The notes: generated by a model from the sequence alone, not told the origin. Numbered from the stretch's first letter, positions 44,354 to 52,506 are shown. The stretch is DNA of 64,000 nt from Brevibacterium daeguense (GCF_021729135.1 NZ_JAJTWW010000001.1:620001-684000), one strand, 5' to 3'. A program made the numbers and translations.

Positions 44354-44979
44354 CTGTTGACCACGCCGCCCACGGTGATCAGGCGCGCCGATTCGTCCTC
44401 GGGATCAGGACCGATCGACACGGAGACCGTCTGATTGTCCTCTTCCGCGTGGAAGGCCTGGGTCGTGACCCCGTCGCGATTGTCCGCTTCACCCACTGCG
44501 GCGAAGCCATGGCCTTCGAGCGATTCGGTGTAGAAGTCGAGGATCTCCTGCTCGTTCGCGCCGGTGCGCATCACAAGAGCTGCCGAGACCTGATCCTCAC
44601 CGGGGGCGGGTTGATCGCCCTCGTCCTGGTCCGAAACCGGTTGGTCCGGGTCGTCGCCCTCCTGCTGTTCGGCCTCTTCGCCGTCGGCCGGCTCCTGCGC
44701 CGCGCCTGCGGTGCCGGAGCCCATGGAGGAGGACACGATCTCGCTGTCCGGGAACTGCTCGATGACTTCGGGGAAGCCCGGAAGCAGCTCCCCCTGCGTG
44801 GTCTGGACGTCCGGCTGCTCGTCTCCGGCTCCCTCGTCCTCGCCGCCGGTGGTCTCCGGGGCCGAGGCGGCGGGCGACTGCGGAGACTCCTCGGAGTCCT
44901 GCGGCTCCGGGGCCGTGCAGGCGGTGAGTACTGCTGCTGCCGCGATGCCGGCGGCGACCAGCGCAAGGCGTTGTATCAT
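44350..44979 (-). CDS. Secreted lipoprotein, acidic, function unknown
   Basis: 209 aa. Signal peptide MIQRLALVAAGIAAAAVLTAC with lipobox VLTAC (lipidated Cys21), a ~95-residue acidic linker of Glu/Asp/Gln/Pro, and a C-terminal globular part (VSAALVMRTGANEQEILDFYTESLEGHGFAAVGE...). I do not recognise a named family. ATG 44979 was chosen because the signal peptide begins there; longer in-frame starts run into dinB. Coupled to the polyprenyl synthase. Confidence 0.82.
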   Translation of the reverse strand: MIQRLALVAAGIAAAAVLTACTAPEPQDSEESPQSPAASAPETTGGEDEGAGDEQPDVQTTQGELLPGFPEVIEQFPDSEIVSSSMGSGTAGAAQEPADGEEAEQQEGDDPDQPVSDQDEGDQPAPGEDQVSAALVMRTGANEQEILDFYTESLEGHGFAAVGEADNRDGVTTQAFHAEEDNQTVSVSIGPDPEDESARLITVGGVVNR

Positions 44980-45007
44980 GCACTCCAGGGTACCGGGCGG
45001 GGGTGAC

Positions 45008-46288
45008 ATGAGTCGAAAGCAGCTGTCGCGCTCGGGGGGAGACCTCAGCGCGCTGGGCACCGACGACACGGGGTGCAGGATCCTCCATCTCGACATGGAC
45101 GCCTTCTTCGTCTCGGTGGAGCTCCTCGATCGCCCCGAGCTCATCGGCGTTCCGGTGATCGTCGGTGGCAGGGGCGGCCGCGGGGTGGTGGTGTCGGCCA
45201 GCTATGAAGCCCGCGAGTACGGAGTCCATGCGGCGATGCCGATGGCACGCGCTGTCCAGCTCTGTCCGCAGGCCGTCGTGATCCCGCCGTCCAAGGGCCG
45301 CTACAGCAAGTACTCCCGCCAGGTCTTCCAGACCGTGGCCGAGGTCACCGACGACTACGCGCAGGTCAGTGTCGACGAGGGATACGTGGACGTCGGTTCG
45401 GCTCTGCGGCGTCTCGGACGACCGACGCAGATCGCGATCGCCCTGCGCTCCCGGATCCGGGAGCGCACCGGGCTGACAGCGTCGATCGGAGTCGCGGACA
45501 GCATGGTGGTGGCCAAGCTCGCGTCGACGCGGGCGAAGCCGGACGGATTGCTGGTCGTCCCCGTGAAGTCCGTGGCCGGTTTCCTGCGGCCGATGCCCGT
45601 GGAGGCGCTGCCCGGCGTGGGCCCGAGGACTCAGGACACTCTGGCCCGCTACGGCATCCGCACCATCGGCCAGGCGGCCGACGCGGACCCCGCATGGCTG
45701 CAGCGGGTGCTCGGCTCGATGGGGGCCACCGTGCACCGGTTCGCTCACGGGAAGGACGGCCGAACGGTGCACTCGACCGCGCGCGACCACACCATCAGCG
45801 CGGAGCACACGTTCCAGCACGATGTGTCGGTCCTTCCCGAGCTCGAGCGCGAGCTGCTGCGCCTGGCCGACACGGTGGCGTACCGGTTGCGGGCCGAGGG
45901 CAAGGCGGCAGGGGGAGTGGGGCTGAAGTACCGGCTGGCCGATTTCACCACGCTGTCGCGATCCGTCACCCTGACCGCTCCCACTGATGTTGCGGCGGAG
46001 CTGCAGGCTGCGCTGCTGCCGGCGCTGCGCACCCTCCACGGCACCAGTGCTCAGCCGGTTCGCCTGCTGGGGCTGCGCGCGGGCGATCTCATCGACTTCG
46101 ATGCCGCCGGCAGGCAGCCGACTCTCGACCAGCCGGACCGGTCTCCCCGAGAGGCCGAGCTGGCGCTGGATGCGGTGCGCCGCAGGTTCGGAATGCAGGC
46201 GATCTCCCAGGCCTCGCTCCTGCGGGGGCCGGGACCCGAGGGAGGCGGCTCCGAGGGCGCCGACCGCGATGCCCACGGCGGTGAGTGA
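45008..46288 (+). CDS. dinB: DNA polymerase IV (Y-family)
   Basis: 426-aa translesion polymerase. Catalytic carboxylates lie in HLDMDAFFVSVE (D29, D31) and SVDEGYVD. The HhH segment AKLASTRAKPDGLLVV and PVEALPGVGPRTQDTLARYGI follows, then the little-finger domain. No C-terminal beta-clamp motif is obvious in the Gly-rich tail. ATG 45008 follows GGGCGGGGGTGAC. Only 28 bp separate it from the divergent lipoprotein start, so its promoter must lie inside that gene; I see no LexA box. Confidence 0.94.
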   Translation: MSRKQLSRSGGDLSALGTDDTGCRILHLDMDAFFVSVELLDRPELIGVPVIVGGRGGRGVVVSASYEAREYGVHAAMPMARAVQLCPQAVVIPPSKGRYSKYSRQVFQTVAEVTDDYAQVSVDEGYVDVGSALRRLGRPTQIAIALRSRIRERTGLTASIGVADSMVVAKLASTRAKPDGLLVVPVKSVAGFLRPMPVEALPGVGPRTQDTLARYGIRTIGQAADADPAWLQRVLGSMGATVHRFAHGKDGRTVHSTARDHTISAEHTFQHDVSVLPELERELLRLADTVAYRLRAEGKAAGGVGLKYRLADFTTLSRSVTLTAPTDVAAELQAALLPALRTLHGTSAQPVRLLGLRAGDLIDFDAAGRQPTLDQPDRSPREAELALDAVRRRFGMQAISQASLLRGPGPEGGGSEGADRDAHGGE

Positions 46289-46394
46289 GCCGCGTCTCAG
46301 CAGGGCACTCGACCAGCGCGGTCCAGGGCTGGACGGTTCGTCAGAGATTCCGTCGAATCCCCCTCCCGGTATGCGTCCGGAGAGGAGAGAGGAC

Positions 46395-46400
46395 TATGAT
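46395..46400 (+). promoter_or_regulatory. -10 TATGAT before the DUF3040 gene
   Basis: TATGAT (5/6) in the 153-bp gap after dinB, about 41 nt before ATG 46442. The -35 region is not recognisable. Confidence 0.4.
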
Positions 46401-46441
46401 AGTGGTACTCAGTCGTCCGCGTGCTAGTAGGGGGAATCGGC

Positions 46442-46849
46442 ATGCCGCTCTCGGAACATGAACAACAGCTGCTCGACCAGCTCGAGAAGCAACTCCGCAG
46501 CGAGGATCCCCGGTTCGCGCAGAACATCACGCAGCCGCGTCCGGTGGGGCCGGGTTCCCTGTCGGCCAAGCGGTTCGTCGGCGGTGTCCTTGCTCTGATC
46601 GTCGGTGCGGCAGTTGCGGTAGCTGCGATCTACTTCCTTCCCGTTCCGTGGAACGCCATCGGCGGTGTTCTCGGATTCGCCATCATGGTGGCCGGTGGGT
46701 ACTGGGCCATCGCCGGAAACGACAAGCCCTCCGGTGTTGATGTTCCGAAGCCAGGTTCTGCCAAATCCGGTGCGGCTGGGCCGGACAAGTCTCCCGGATT
46801 CATGAACCGGATGGAGGAACGATGGGACAAGCGGCGCCGAGGTGAGTGA
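46442..46849 (+). CDS. DUF3040 small membrane protein
   Basis: 135-aa protein with the DUF3040 N-terminus MPLSEHEQQLLDQLEKQL and LRSEDPRFAQN, two membrane helices (FVGGVLALIVGAAVAVAAIYFL; AIGGVLGFAIMVAGGYWAIA) and a basic cytoplasmic tail (MEERWDKRRRGE). Conserved in actinobacteria near dcw genes (Rv2169c in M. tuberculosis); role unknown. GGGGGAA before ATG 46442 sets the start. Confidence 0.92.
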   Translation: MPLSEHEQQLLDQLEKQLRSEDPRFAQNITQPRPVGPGSLSAKRFVGGVLALIVGAAVAVAAIYFLPVPWNAIGGVLGFAIMVAGGYWAIAGNDKPSGVDVPKPGSAKSGAAGPDKSPGFMNRMEERWDKRRRGE

Positions 46850-46876
46850 TTCGCCTCGACGCCGGTTCCCCATGAC

Positions 46877-46909
46877 TTCGGCCCGCTGAGCTCGTCTCAG
46901 CGGGCCGAA
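46877..46909. terminator. 14-bp perfect stem terminator between convergent genes
   Basis: TTCGGCCCGCTGAG (46877-46890) and its exact complement (46896-46909) flank the loop CTCGT. It lies 28 nt after the DUF3040 stop and downstream of the convergent transglutaminase gene, with no T-run: a likely bidirectional, U-less terminator. Confidence 0.8.
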
Positions 46910-47060
46910 TCACATTCAGGCCGCCCGCCGGCTCAGGACTCCCTGCGATCCACGGCTTCGGAACGCACGGGTTCTCGGGACGAACCGGCGCACCGGGACG
47001 TCCAGGGCCGTCGGGGCGAACCGGCGCGTCGGTTCGAATCGGGCTGGTTCGAACCGGGTC
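46910..47060. other. Non-coding spacer with short repeats
   Basis: Spacer behind the transglutaminase stop. CGAACCGGCGC occurs twice (from 46981 and 47018) and GGTTCGAA twice (from 47032 and 47048). I see no gene or RNA in it. Confidence 0.4.
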
Positions 47061-49265
47061 TCAGCGAAGGCCGAACACGCTGGCCGGCCACAGTCGCGCA
47101 AGCAGAGCCCCGCGTCGTCCCGCCTGCTGGGCCAGCCCCTTCTGCAGCTCCTGCAGGGCGGTCTGCACCTCGCCTCTGTCGAGTGCGGTGCGCACGGTCC
47201 CCGCATACCGCGACTCGTCCACCGATCGGCCGACTTGGTGCAGCCCGGAGCCTGCCTCCGGGGCGATCCGGCTGAGGTTCTCGACGTGCTCGCGCACCGT
47301 GATGGTCGGGGCCAGACCCGCGCCATGGTCGAGCGCCAGCGCCCGCACCTCCTCCCACACTGCCTCGGGAGCCAGCGGTTCGCGCAGCCGACGCCCTCGC
47401 TGGCCTCGGCGGATGAGAGCCGGCAGAGCCAGCAGCACGAGGACTGCGAGCGCGACGACCCCGATCCAGGTCCAGGCGATCCCTGCCGCAGTCTGCGAGT
47501 CGGCAGCCTCTTCGGACTCCTCTGCGGCTTCGGCCTCGTCAGCGGATGCCTCGGGTCCTTCCGTCGGCGTTTCCTCTGTCGGAGTGGGGCTGGCCGTCTC
47601 CTCGGATTGCGCAGCCTCCGCGTCGGTCCAGGGCGGAGGATCTCCCGCCGGGCCTCCGGGCGTCGGCTCGAAGCGCACCCAGCCGGCACCCTCGAAGTAG
47701 AGCTCCGGCCACGCATGAGCCTGATTGATGCGCACTTCGTAGCTGCCGTCCCCGGTGGACGTGCCCGCTGCGAACCCCACGCCGATGCGGGCAGGGATCC
47801 CCAGTGTGCGGGCCATCGCCGTCATCCCTCCGGCGAACTGGACGCAGTACCCGCGTTTCTCCAGCAGGAAGTCCGCGAGTGCGCTGCCCGAGGCCTCCGG
47901 GGGAGCGTCGAGGGAGTACTCGAACTCCCCGGATCTGAAATAGGACTGCAGGGCGGTGGCCTTGTCCCATTCGGTTGCGGCCCCGGCAGTCACGTCATCC
48001 GCGGTCTCCGCGATGAGGTCGGGAGTGTCGTCCGGGAGCCGAAGGTAGTCCTCGAATTCCGTCGCGGACACCGGTTCGGCACTGCGCAGGGTCTCGACCG
48101 ACGGCTCGATGGACAGGTAGTCGACGGAGTACTGGGCCTCCGCAGTGATCTCGCCGTTGCCGACGATCGTGAGTGTCTCCGGATCGTAGATCCACCGCCT
48201 CGACAGCCCGTCGATCCCCTGCGGGGCGTACGGCGTGGGCAGATGCTGCTGATCAAGGTCGGCGATATCGAATTCCGCGGCGCGATCGACAGTCCGGGTA
48301 TCGGCGGTCACCCCCGGTGGAGTCGGGAGGCCTTCGACTGCGACCGCGAAGGGGTCGATGTCGAACTCCGCAGGCATCCACGTGGTGCCGTCGAACTCGC
48401 TGACGGAGGTCAGCCGGATGGGCGGGGCCAACGGGTCGTCGCTGGTGTAGGTGAAGGCGAGGGCGTCGCTGTCGGAGGTCAGGTCCGACTTCAGATCGAG
48501 GAAGGGATTGACCACGGTGAGATCGCCCTGGGGATTCTGCGCCCGATCCGGTCGCATCGACACATCCGGCAGCAGCACCGGAAGCCCGACGCCGATAGCG
48601 AGTGCCAGGGCTCCGGCGAGCACTGCTGTGGCCGGTGATCGCAGGTGCGCGGTCTCGAGGTAGGACGACAGCATGAGCAGCAGGAACGCCGCCGCGATCG
48701 CGGCGAAATGCCACCAGGCGAGCTCCCGGGGCGCCAGGAGCACAGGCACGATGTACACCAGCAGAAGCAGGATCCCGGCGACCTTCGGGGCCCTGATGTC
48801 CGTCACCAGGCCGTCGACGAGCATGGTGATGAGGCCGAATCCCGCCGTCAGGATGGTACGGAACCCTGGTGTGCTCGGCGCGGGAGCGGTCGTCTGATAG
48901 ATGTCGTCGATGCCGTTGGCCAGCTGCGCGAACAGCTCGGTGAAGGAGGCTCCGGTCGGGAGCACCCCGCCGGCGAGGGTATGGGGCACACCCAGATACA
49001 CCGCGGCGAGCGCTGCGACCACGAACTGTGCGGCGACCGTCATGCCGCTTGCGCGCAGCACCGGGACGGATCGGAACAGGGCACCGGTGACGACCACCAG
49101 CGTGATCATGACGATGACCTGGACGAACCACTCGGTGTCGGAGAACACTGCGGTCAGACTTACAGCCGTCAGCAGCATCGCGACGTACACGATGAGCGAC
49201 GGCAGCCAGACCGCTCGGGTGCGCGGTGCGGGTGCAGTCGAGGACGCTTCGGGTCCGGCGGTCAT
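47061..49265 (-). CDS. Membrane transglutaminase-like protein (DUF3488-TGase-DUF4129)
   Basis: 734 aa. Seven N-terminal membrane helices place a transglutaminase-like domain outside the cell: nucleophile C474 in EKRGYCVQFAGGMTAMARTLGIPARIGVGFAAG, then QAHAWPELYFEGAGWVRFEPTPG with the catalytic His and an acidic third residue. An acidic Glu/Ala/Pro linker leads to an eighth helix (WTWIGVVALAVLVLLALPALI) and a C-terminal cytoplasmic DUF4129-like domain. Substrate unknown; MoxR-DUF58-TGase trios are thought to act on envelope proteins. ATG 49265 overlaps the DUF58 stop. Confidence 0.92.
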   Translation of the reverse strand: MTAGPEASSTAPAPRTRAVWLPSLIVYVAMLLTAVSLTAVFSDTEWFVQVIVMITLVVVTGALFRSVPVLRASGMTVAAQFVVAALAAVYLGVPHTLAGGVLPTGASFTELFAQLANGIDDIYQTTAPAPSTPGFRTILTAGFGLITMLVDGLVTDIRAPKVAGILLLLVYIVPVLLAPRELAWWHFAAIAAAFLLLMLSSYLETAHLRSPATAVLAGALALAIGVGLPVLLPDVSMRPDRAQNPQGDLTVVNPFLDLKSDLTSDSDALAFTYTSDDPLAPPIRLTSVSEFDGTTWMPAEFDIDPFAVAVEGLPTPPGVTADTRTVDRAAEFDIADLDQQHLPTPYAPQGIDGLSRRWIYDPETLTIVGNGEITAEAQYSVDYLSIEPSVETLRSAEPVSATEFEDYLRLPDDTPDLIAETADDVTAGAATEWDKATALQSYFRSGEFEYSLDAPPEASGSALADFLLEKRGYCVQFAGGMTAMARTLGIPARIGVGFAAGTSTGDGSYEVRINQAHAWPELYFEGAGWVRFEPTPGGPAGDPPPWTDAEAAQSEETASPTPTEETPTEGPEASADEAEAAEESEEAADSQTAAGIAWTWIGVVALAVLVLLALPALIRRGQRGRRLREPLAPEAVWEEVRALALDHGAGLAPTITVREHVENLSRIAPEAGSGLHQVGRSVDESRYAGTVRTALDRGEVQTALQELQKGLAQQAGRRGALLARLWPASVFGLR

Positions 49266-50407
49266 CGGCTTCTCCTTGCGCTCCGCGTCCAGGTGTCCGG
49301 CAGGGCAGGTGATTCTCCGAACAGCTCGGAGCCCAAGCCTGCCGCCTCGGGCACTTCCTCGGCGACGAGCCGGCGCCTCGGGGTCTTGCGTGGCAGTTGG
49401 GAGCTGACCTGGTCTGCGCGTGCGCTCGTCTGCGCGCAGATGACGGCCTCGACCACGGCACCCAGTCGGGCCAGCTCGTCAGGCATCGCTGGTGATCCCG
49501 GCTCGTAGCGAGCGGATGCCAAGCGCAGCATGTCCTCGCCCCGCTTCCCGGAGAGGATCGTGCGCCGTCCGGAGGTGTAGAAGAGCAGGTCGTAGCCCGC
49601 GCGGAGGTAGGAGCTCGCCACTGAAGCGGCCCCGGAGATCAGCAGCTCCGTCGCCGGTCCCGAGAACTCGCGGACTCCGGTGTCGAGGATCACGGCAACG
49701 AAGGGCGTCTCCTCCTCGGCTTCCTGACGCACCATGAGCTCGCCCACCCGAGCCGTCGATGCCCAGTGGATGTGCCTGAGGTCATCACCTGGCACGTACT
49801 CCCGGGTGTGGAAGTCGCGGCTCGTGTCGCCGCGGACCAGTTGGGGGCTGTCGCTGAGGGGTCGCGCCGCACCAGCACTGCGGGGGGCCCTGACCGGTTG
49901 GATGGGGGTCGACACCGCCACGGAGTACTCCGAGTGGGCCGTCTTGGTCACGCCGGTCAGGCCGAAGGGCCCGGCGACGACGGTGCGCACGGACCGGAGC
50001 CCGCTCATGCCGCGGTGGCGGGGGAGGAATTCGGCATCGACCGAGACCTCTGCACCGGCCGTCATCCCGGGGACGTGTGCGACGGCGGTGTCACCGAATC
50101 CGTCCTGGGGCTCCAGAATGAGTTCGAACGGCCCGACTGGCAGCGGAGAGCGGTTGGTCACCGTCGTGCGGATCTCGAGCGCCTGGCCCACCTCGGTGAC
50201 GGGTACCCGCTCGACGCGCCGAGTGCGTGCCTCGAGCGAGGCGGCCAGGCGGGCGCCGGTGAAGAAGGCCAGCGCCAGACTCAGCCCGACGAGCATGATG
50301 AGCAGGATGCCGGCCGGCAGGAGGCCGGGCAGCGCGAACCGGTAGGCGGCGATGCACAGGGTCACGCCGGCGATGAGGAAGACGATTCCGGAGGTCGTCA
50401 GGCGCAT
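49262..50407 (-). CDS. DUF58 (MoxR-associated vWA-like) membrane protein
   Basis: 381 aa with two N-terminal membrane helices (SGIVFLIAGVTLCIAAYRFAL; LLPAGILLIMLVGLSLALAFF), a beta-rich extracytoplasmic or linker domain, and the DUF58 core TREYVPGDDLRHIHWASTARVGELMVRQEAEEETPFVAVILDTG, a vWA-like fold. Works with MoxR AAA+ ATPases. It sits between moxR (TGATG overlap) and the transglutaminase (ATGA overlap). Confidence 0.92.
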   Translation of the reverse strand: MRLTTSGIVFLIAGVTLCIAAYRFALPGLLPAGILLIMLVGLSLALAFFTGARLAASLEARTRRVERVPVTEVGQALEIRTTVTNRSPLPVGPFELILEPQDGFGDTAVAHVPGMTAGAEVSVDAEFLPRHRGMSGLRSVRTVVAGPFGLTGVTKTAHSEYSVAVSTPIQPVRAPRSAGAARPLSDSPQLVRGDTSRDFHTREYVPGDDLRHIHWASTARVGELMVRQEAEEETPFVAVILDTGVREFSGPATELLISGAASVASSYLRAGYDLLFYTSGRRTILSGKRGEDMLRLASARYEPGSPAMPDELARLGAVVEAVICAQTSARADQVSSQLPRKTPRRRLVAEEVPEAAGLGSELFGESPALPDTWTRSARRSR

Positions 50408-51471
50408 CAGCGGACTGGGGTGCGGGCGATGATCGCGCGGATGATGTCGGCGGAGACCTGCGCATCGTCGTGGTCCTTGGGGATCACCCGGTGGGCCAGC
50501 ACATCCACTGCGAGCGCTTGGATGTCATCCGGCGTGACGTAGGAGCGACCGTTGAGGACTGCCAGCGCCTTCGCGGCCCGCAGCAGCTGCACCCCGCCTC
50601 TCGGAGAGGAGCCGAGCGCCACGGCGGGATCCCGGCGGGTGGCCTCGAGCAGCGCGACGACGTAGGTGCGCAGCTCCGGGGTCGCCGTGATGTGGCGGAC
50701 GATCTCCCGTGCTTCGAGGATCTCCGCGAGCGAGGTGACGGGCCGCAGGCTTCCCAGCGGGTCGTGGTCGACGTGGTGGTCGAGCAGACCGATCTCGGCC
50801 TCAGCGCTTGGGTAGCCGATCGAGATCCTGGCCATGAAGCGGTCGCGCTGGGCCTCCGGCAGGCTGTAGGTGCCTTCCATGTCGATCGGATTCTGGGTTG
50901 CGACGACCATGAAGGGGTCCGGCATCCGATAGGTCGTGCCGTCGATGCTCGCCTGTGACTCCGCCATGCATTCGAGCATCGCGGACTGGGTCTTGGGGGA
51001 GGCGCGGTTGATCTCGTCGGCGATCACGATATTGGCGAACACCGGTCCGGCCCGGAACTCGAACTGGCGGCTCTCCTGGTTGAAGAGACTCACACCGAGC
51101 ACGTCTGAGGGAAGCAGGTCCGGAGTGAACTGGATTCTGCGGACGGATCCGTCCACCACGCGACCCAACGACTTGGCGAGCAGGGTCTTTCCGACGCCGG
51201 GCACATCCTCCAGCAGCAGATGTCCGCCGGCCAGCAGGGCGAGGAGGGCGAGTCGGACAGCGTGGTCCTTGCCGTCCAGGACCGAATTCATCGCGGTGCG
51301 GGCCGCACCGGCGATCTGCTGGACGCGTGCGATCGCAGGCTCTGCGACGACGGCGCCGGCGGCGGTCGCGCCCGCCGGGTCGGCCGGCTGCGCGGGGGAG
51401 ACGGTCGGATAAGCGGCGGACCGCGCCGCTCGGCGCGAGGTGGGCTGGGATGCATCGCTCGGCAGACTCAT
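50407..51471 (-). CDS. MoxR-family AAA+ ATPase
   Basis: 354-aa chaperone-type ATPase: Walker A EDVPGVGKTLLAKSLG, Walker B IVIADEINRASPKTQSAMLE, sensor segment MVVATQNPIDMEGTYSLPEAQRDRFM and the C-terminal lid (SPRGGVQLLRAAKALAVLNGRSYVTPDDI). A 45-residue Ala/Pro-rich N-terminus is variable. First gene of a three-gene minus-strand operon divergent from mraZ. There is no Shine-Dalgarno sequence before ATG 51471 and a -10-like GACAAT ends 6 nt upstream, so it may be leaderless. Confidence 0.94.
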   Translation of the reverse strand: MSLPSDASQPTSRRAARSAAYPTVSPAQPADPAGATAAGAVVAEPAIARVQQIAGAARTAMNSVLDGKDHAVRLALLALLAGGHLLLEDVPGVGKTLLAKSLGRVVDGSVRRIQFTPDLLPSDVLGVSLFNQESRQFEFRAGPVFANIVIADEINRASPKTQSAMLECMAESQASIDGTTYRMPDPFMVVATQNPIDMEGTYSLPEAQRDRFMARISIGYPSAEAEIGLLDHHVDHDPLGSLRPVTSLAEILEAREIVRHITATPELRTYVVALLEATRRDPAVALGSSPRGGVQLLRAAKALAVLNGRSYVTPDDIQALAVDVLAHRVIPKDHDDAQVSADIIRAIIARTPVR

Positions 51472-51477
51472 CTGCCC

Positions 51478-51509
51478 ATTGTCTCGCAACCCGTCTGCGT
51501 ACTCCACTT
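51478..51509 (-). promoter_or_regulatory. Predicted moxR promoter with a GTGGA box
   Basis: GACAAT (51483-51478) ends 6 nt before the moxR ATG. At -35 distance lies AAGTGGAGTAC (51509-51499), an 11-mer identical to the one in the mraZ promoter (51908-51918, other strand). The box lies where an activator or repressor of moxR would bind. Confidence 0.45.
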
Positions 51510-51561
51510 CCCGTGATCGCCATCTCCTGCCGCCGGCCTGCCCGCTCGGGCGGCAGCTCGC

Positions 51562-51705
51562 TCCACTTGGCTCCCCACTTCGCTCCACGCGGTCGCTCCA
51601 CCTGACTCCACACGGTCGCTCCACCTGACTCCACACGGTCGCTCCACCCGACTCCACGCGGTCGCTCCACTTGGTTCCCCACTTCGCTCCACGCGGTCGC
51701 TCCAC
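51562..51705 (-). repeat. Tandem array of thirteen GTGGA/GTGGG boxes (putative MraZ-box array)
   Basis: Seen as DNA, this is three near-identical 23-bp units (51590-51612, 51613-51635, 51636-51658) flanked by two ~35-bp relatives (51555-51589, 51659-51693). Read on the minus strand, boxes begin at 51705, 51692, 51682, 51670, 51657, 51647, 51634, 51624, 51611, 51601, 51588, 51578 and 51566. Five pairs are spaced exactly 10 bp (GTGGA-N5-GTGGA/G), with 12-13 bp between pairs. GTGG(G/A) at 10-bp pitch is the MraZ recognition pattern. It lies 91-234 bp upstream of moxR and 262-405 bp upstream of mraZ. Direct repetition without unique spacers excludes CRISPR. Confidence 0.75.
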
Positions 51706-51825
51706 TCCGCTCCCCGGTGCCCTCCTCGGGCCGGATCCAGGCCCTCTGCAGGGCCGAATCGCGCCGTACCGAGCCGGAATCCGCGCCCCGCCCCCTCCCG
51801 GGTGAGCCCGCGACGGAAAAAATCC

Positions 51826-51840
51826 CCCACTTCTCACCAC
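51826..51840 (-). promoter_or_regulatory. Additional GTGGT-N5-GTGGG box pair
   Basis: On the minus strand GTGGT begins at 51840 and GTGGG at 51830, again at 10-bp pitch, between the array and the mraZ promoter. Confidence 0.45.
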
Positions 51841-51887
51841 AGCGCTCACCAGGGCAGATGCTTGTTTGACCCAGCATTTCCGGCGTT

Positions 51888-51924
51888 GTGGGGTTGTCGG
51901 TGGTGCAAAGTGGAGTACAGTGGG
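51888..51924 (+). promoter_or_regulatory. MraZ operator: GTGGG/GTGGT/GTGGA/GTGGG boxes
   Basis: Plus-strand boxes at 51900 (GTGGT), 51910 (GTGGA) and 51920 (GTGGG) have exact 10-bp pitch, and a fourth GTGGG at 51888 lies 12 bp before them. They overlap the promoter spacer and -10 of mraZ. MraZ autorepresses dcw transcription through such triple repeats in E. coli and other bacteria. Confidence 0.8.
51894..51921 (+). promoter_or_regulatory. Predicted mraZ (dcw) promoter
   Basis: TTGTCG (51894-51899) and TACAGT (51916-51921) with a 16-bp spacer. The leader is about 40 nt and ends in AAGGGGGTGAG before ATG 51967. Two MraZ boxes lie within the spacer and a third covers the end of the -10, which fits autorepression. 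Confidence 0.5.
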
Positions 51925-51966
51925 GGCCATCGGAGCCGATTGGGGTTTCGAAGGGGGTGAGACGCC

Positions 51967-52398
51967 ATGTTCCTGGGCACGCACATGCAGCGGCTCGATG
52001 ACAAAGGCCGTCTCATCCTGCCCGCGAAGTTCCGTGAGGAGCTCGCGAACGGTTTGGTCATCACCCGGGGACAGGAGCACTGTCTCACCCTCTTCTCGAC
52101 CCGGGAGTTCGAGACCGTTCACGAGCAGATGAGAGCAGCTCCGATGACGAGTAAGGAGGCCCGTGACTATCTGCGTGTGTTCCTGTCGGGAGCTTCGGCC
52201 GAACAGCCGGACAAGCAGGGGCGGATCACCATTCCGCAGATCCTGCGTCAGTACGCCTCGCTCGACCGGGACCTGGCTGTGATCGGAATGGGAAACCGCG
52301 TCGAGATCTGGGACGCCGCGACCTGGGAGCAGTATCTGGCCGAACGAGAGCAGGAGTTCGCCGAGCGCACCGACGAGGTGATTCCCGGCGTGATCTGA
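51967..52398 (+). CDS. mraZ: MraZ, transcriptional regulator of the dcw cluster
   Basis: 143 aa with two SpoVT/AbrB-like halves, each with the D-x-x-GR signature ([18 protein letters not shown] and [17 protein letters not shown]). MraZ forms ring oligomers that bind tandem GTGGG-type repeats and set dcw expression. First gene of the + strand division cluster; AGGGGGTGAG before ATG. Confidence 0.97.
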   Translation: MFLGTHMQRLDDKGRLILPAKFREELANGLVITRGQEHCLTLFSTREFETVHEQMRAAPMTSKEARDYLRVFLSGASAEQPDKQGRITIPQILRQYASLDRDLAVIGMGNRVEIWDAATWEQYLAEREQEFAERTDEVIPGVI

Positions 52399-52413
52399 GA
52401 ACTCGGTCGAGAT

Positions 52414-52506
52414 CCTCGCCCGCCGCCGGTTTTGGGGCACTTCCCCGGTTCCAAAGCCGAACGGTCCTGACACTCTTCCCCGGTGCCAGGGCTCGGGCGG
52501 GCGAGG
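52414..52506 (+). other. Long-range inverted repeat in the mraZ-rsmH spacer
   Basis: CCTCGCCCGCC (52414-52424) pairs perfectly with GGCGGGCGAGG (52496-52506), extended by outer GATC pairing across a small bulge. The 71-nt interior contains TTCCCCGGT twice. In the 165-nt gap between mraZ and rsmH it could be an RNA structure affecting read-through or processing, or the site of an internal promoter; undecided. Confidence 0.45.

Noticed and set aside
46931-47060. GGTTCGAACC near 47048 as a possible SOS (LexA) box for dinB
   Set aside because: It lies after the transglutaminase stop, about 2 kb from the dinB start, and lacks the TCGAAC-N4-GTTCGA spacing.
51555-51715. Direct repeats suggesting a CRISPR array
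   Set aside because: Units are contiguous with no unique spacers, unit size changes between 23 and 35 bp, and no cas genes are nearby.
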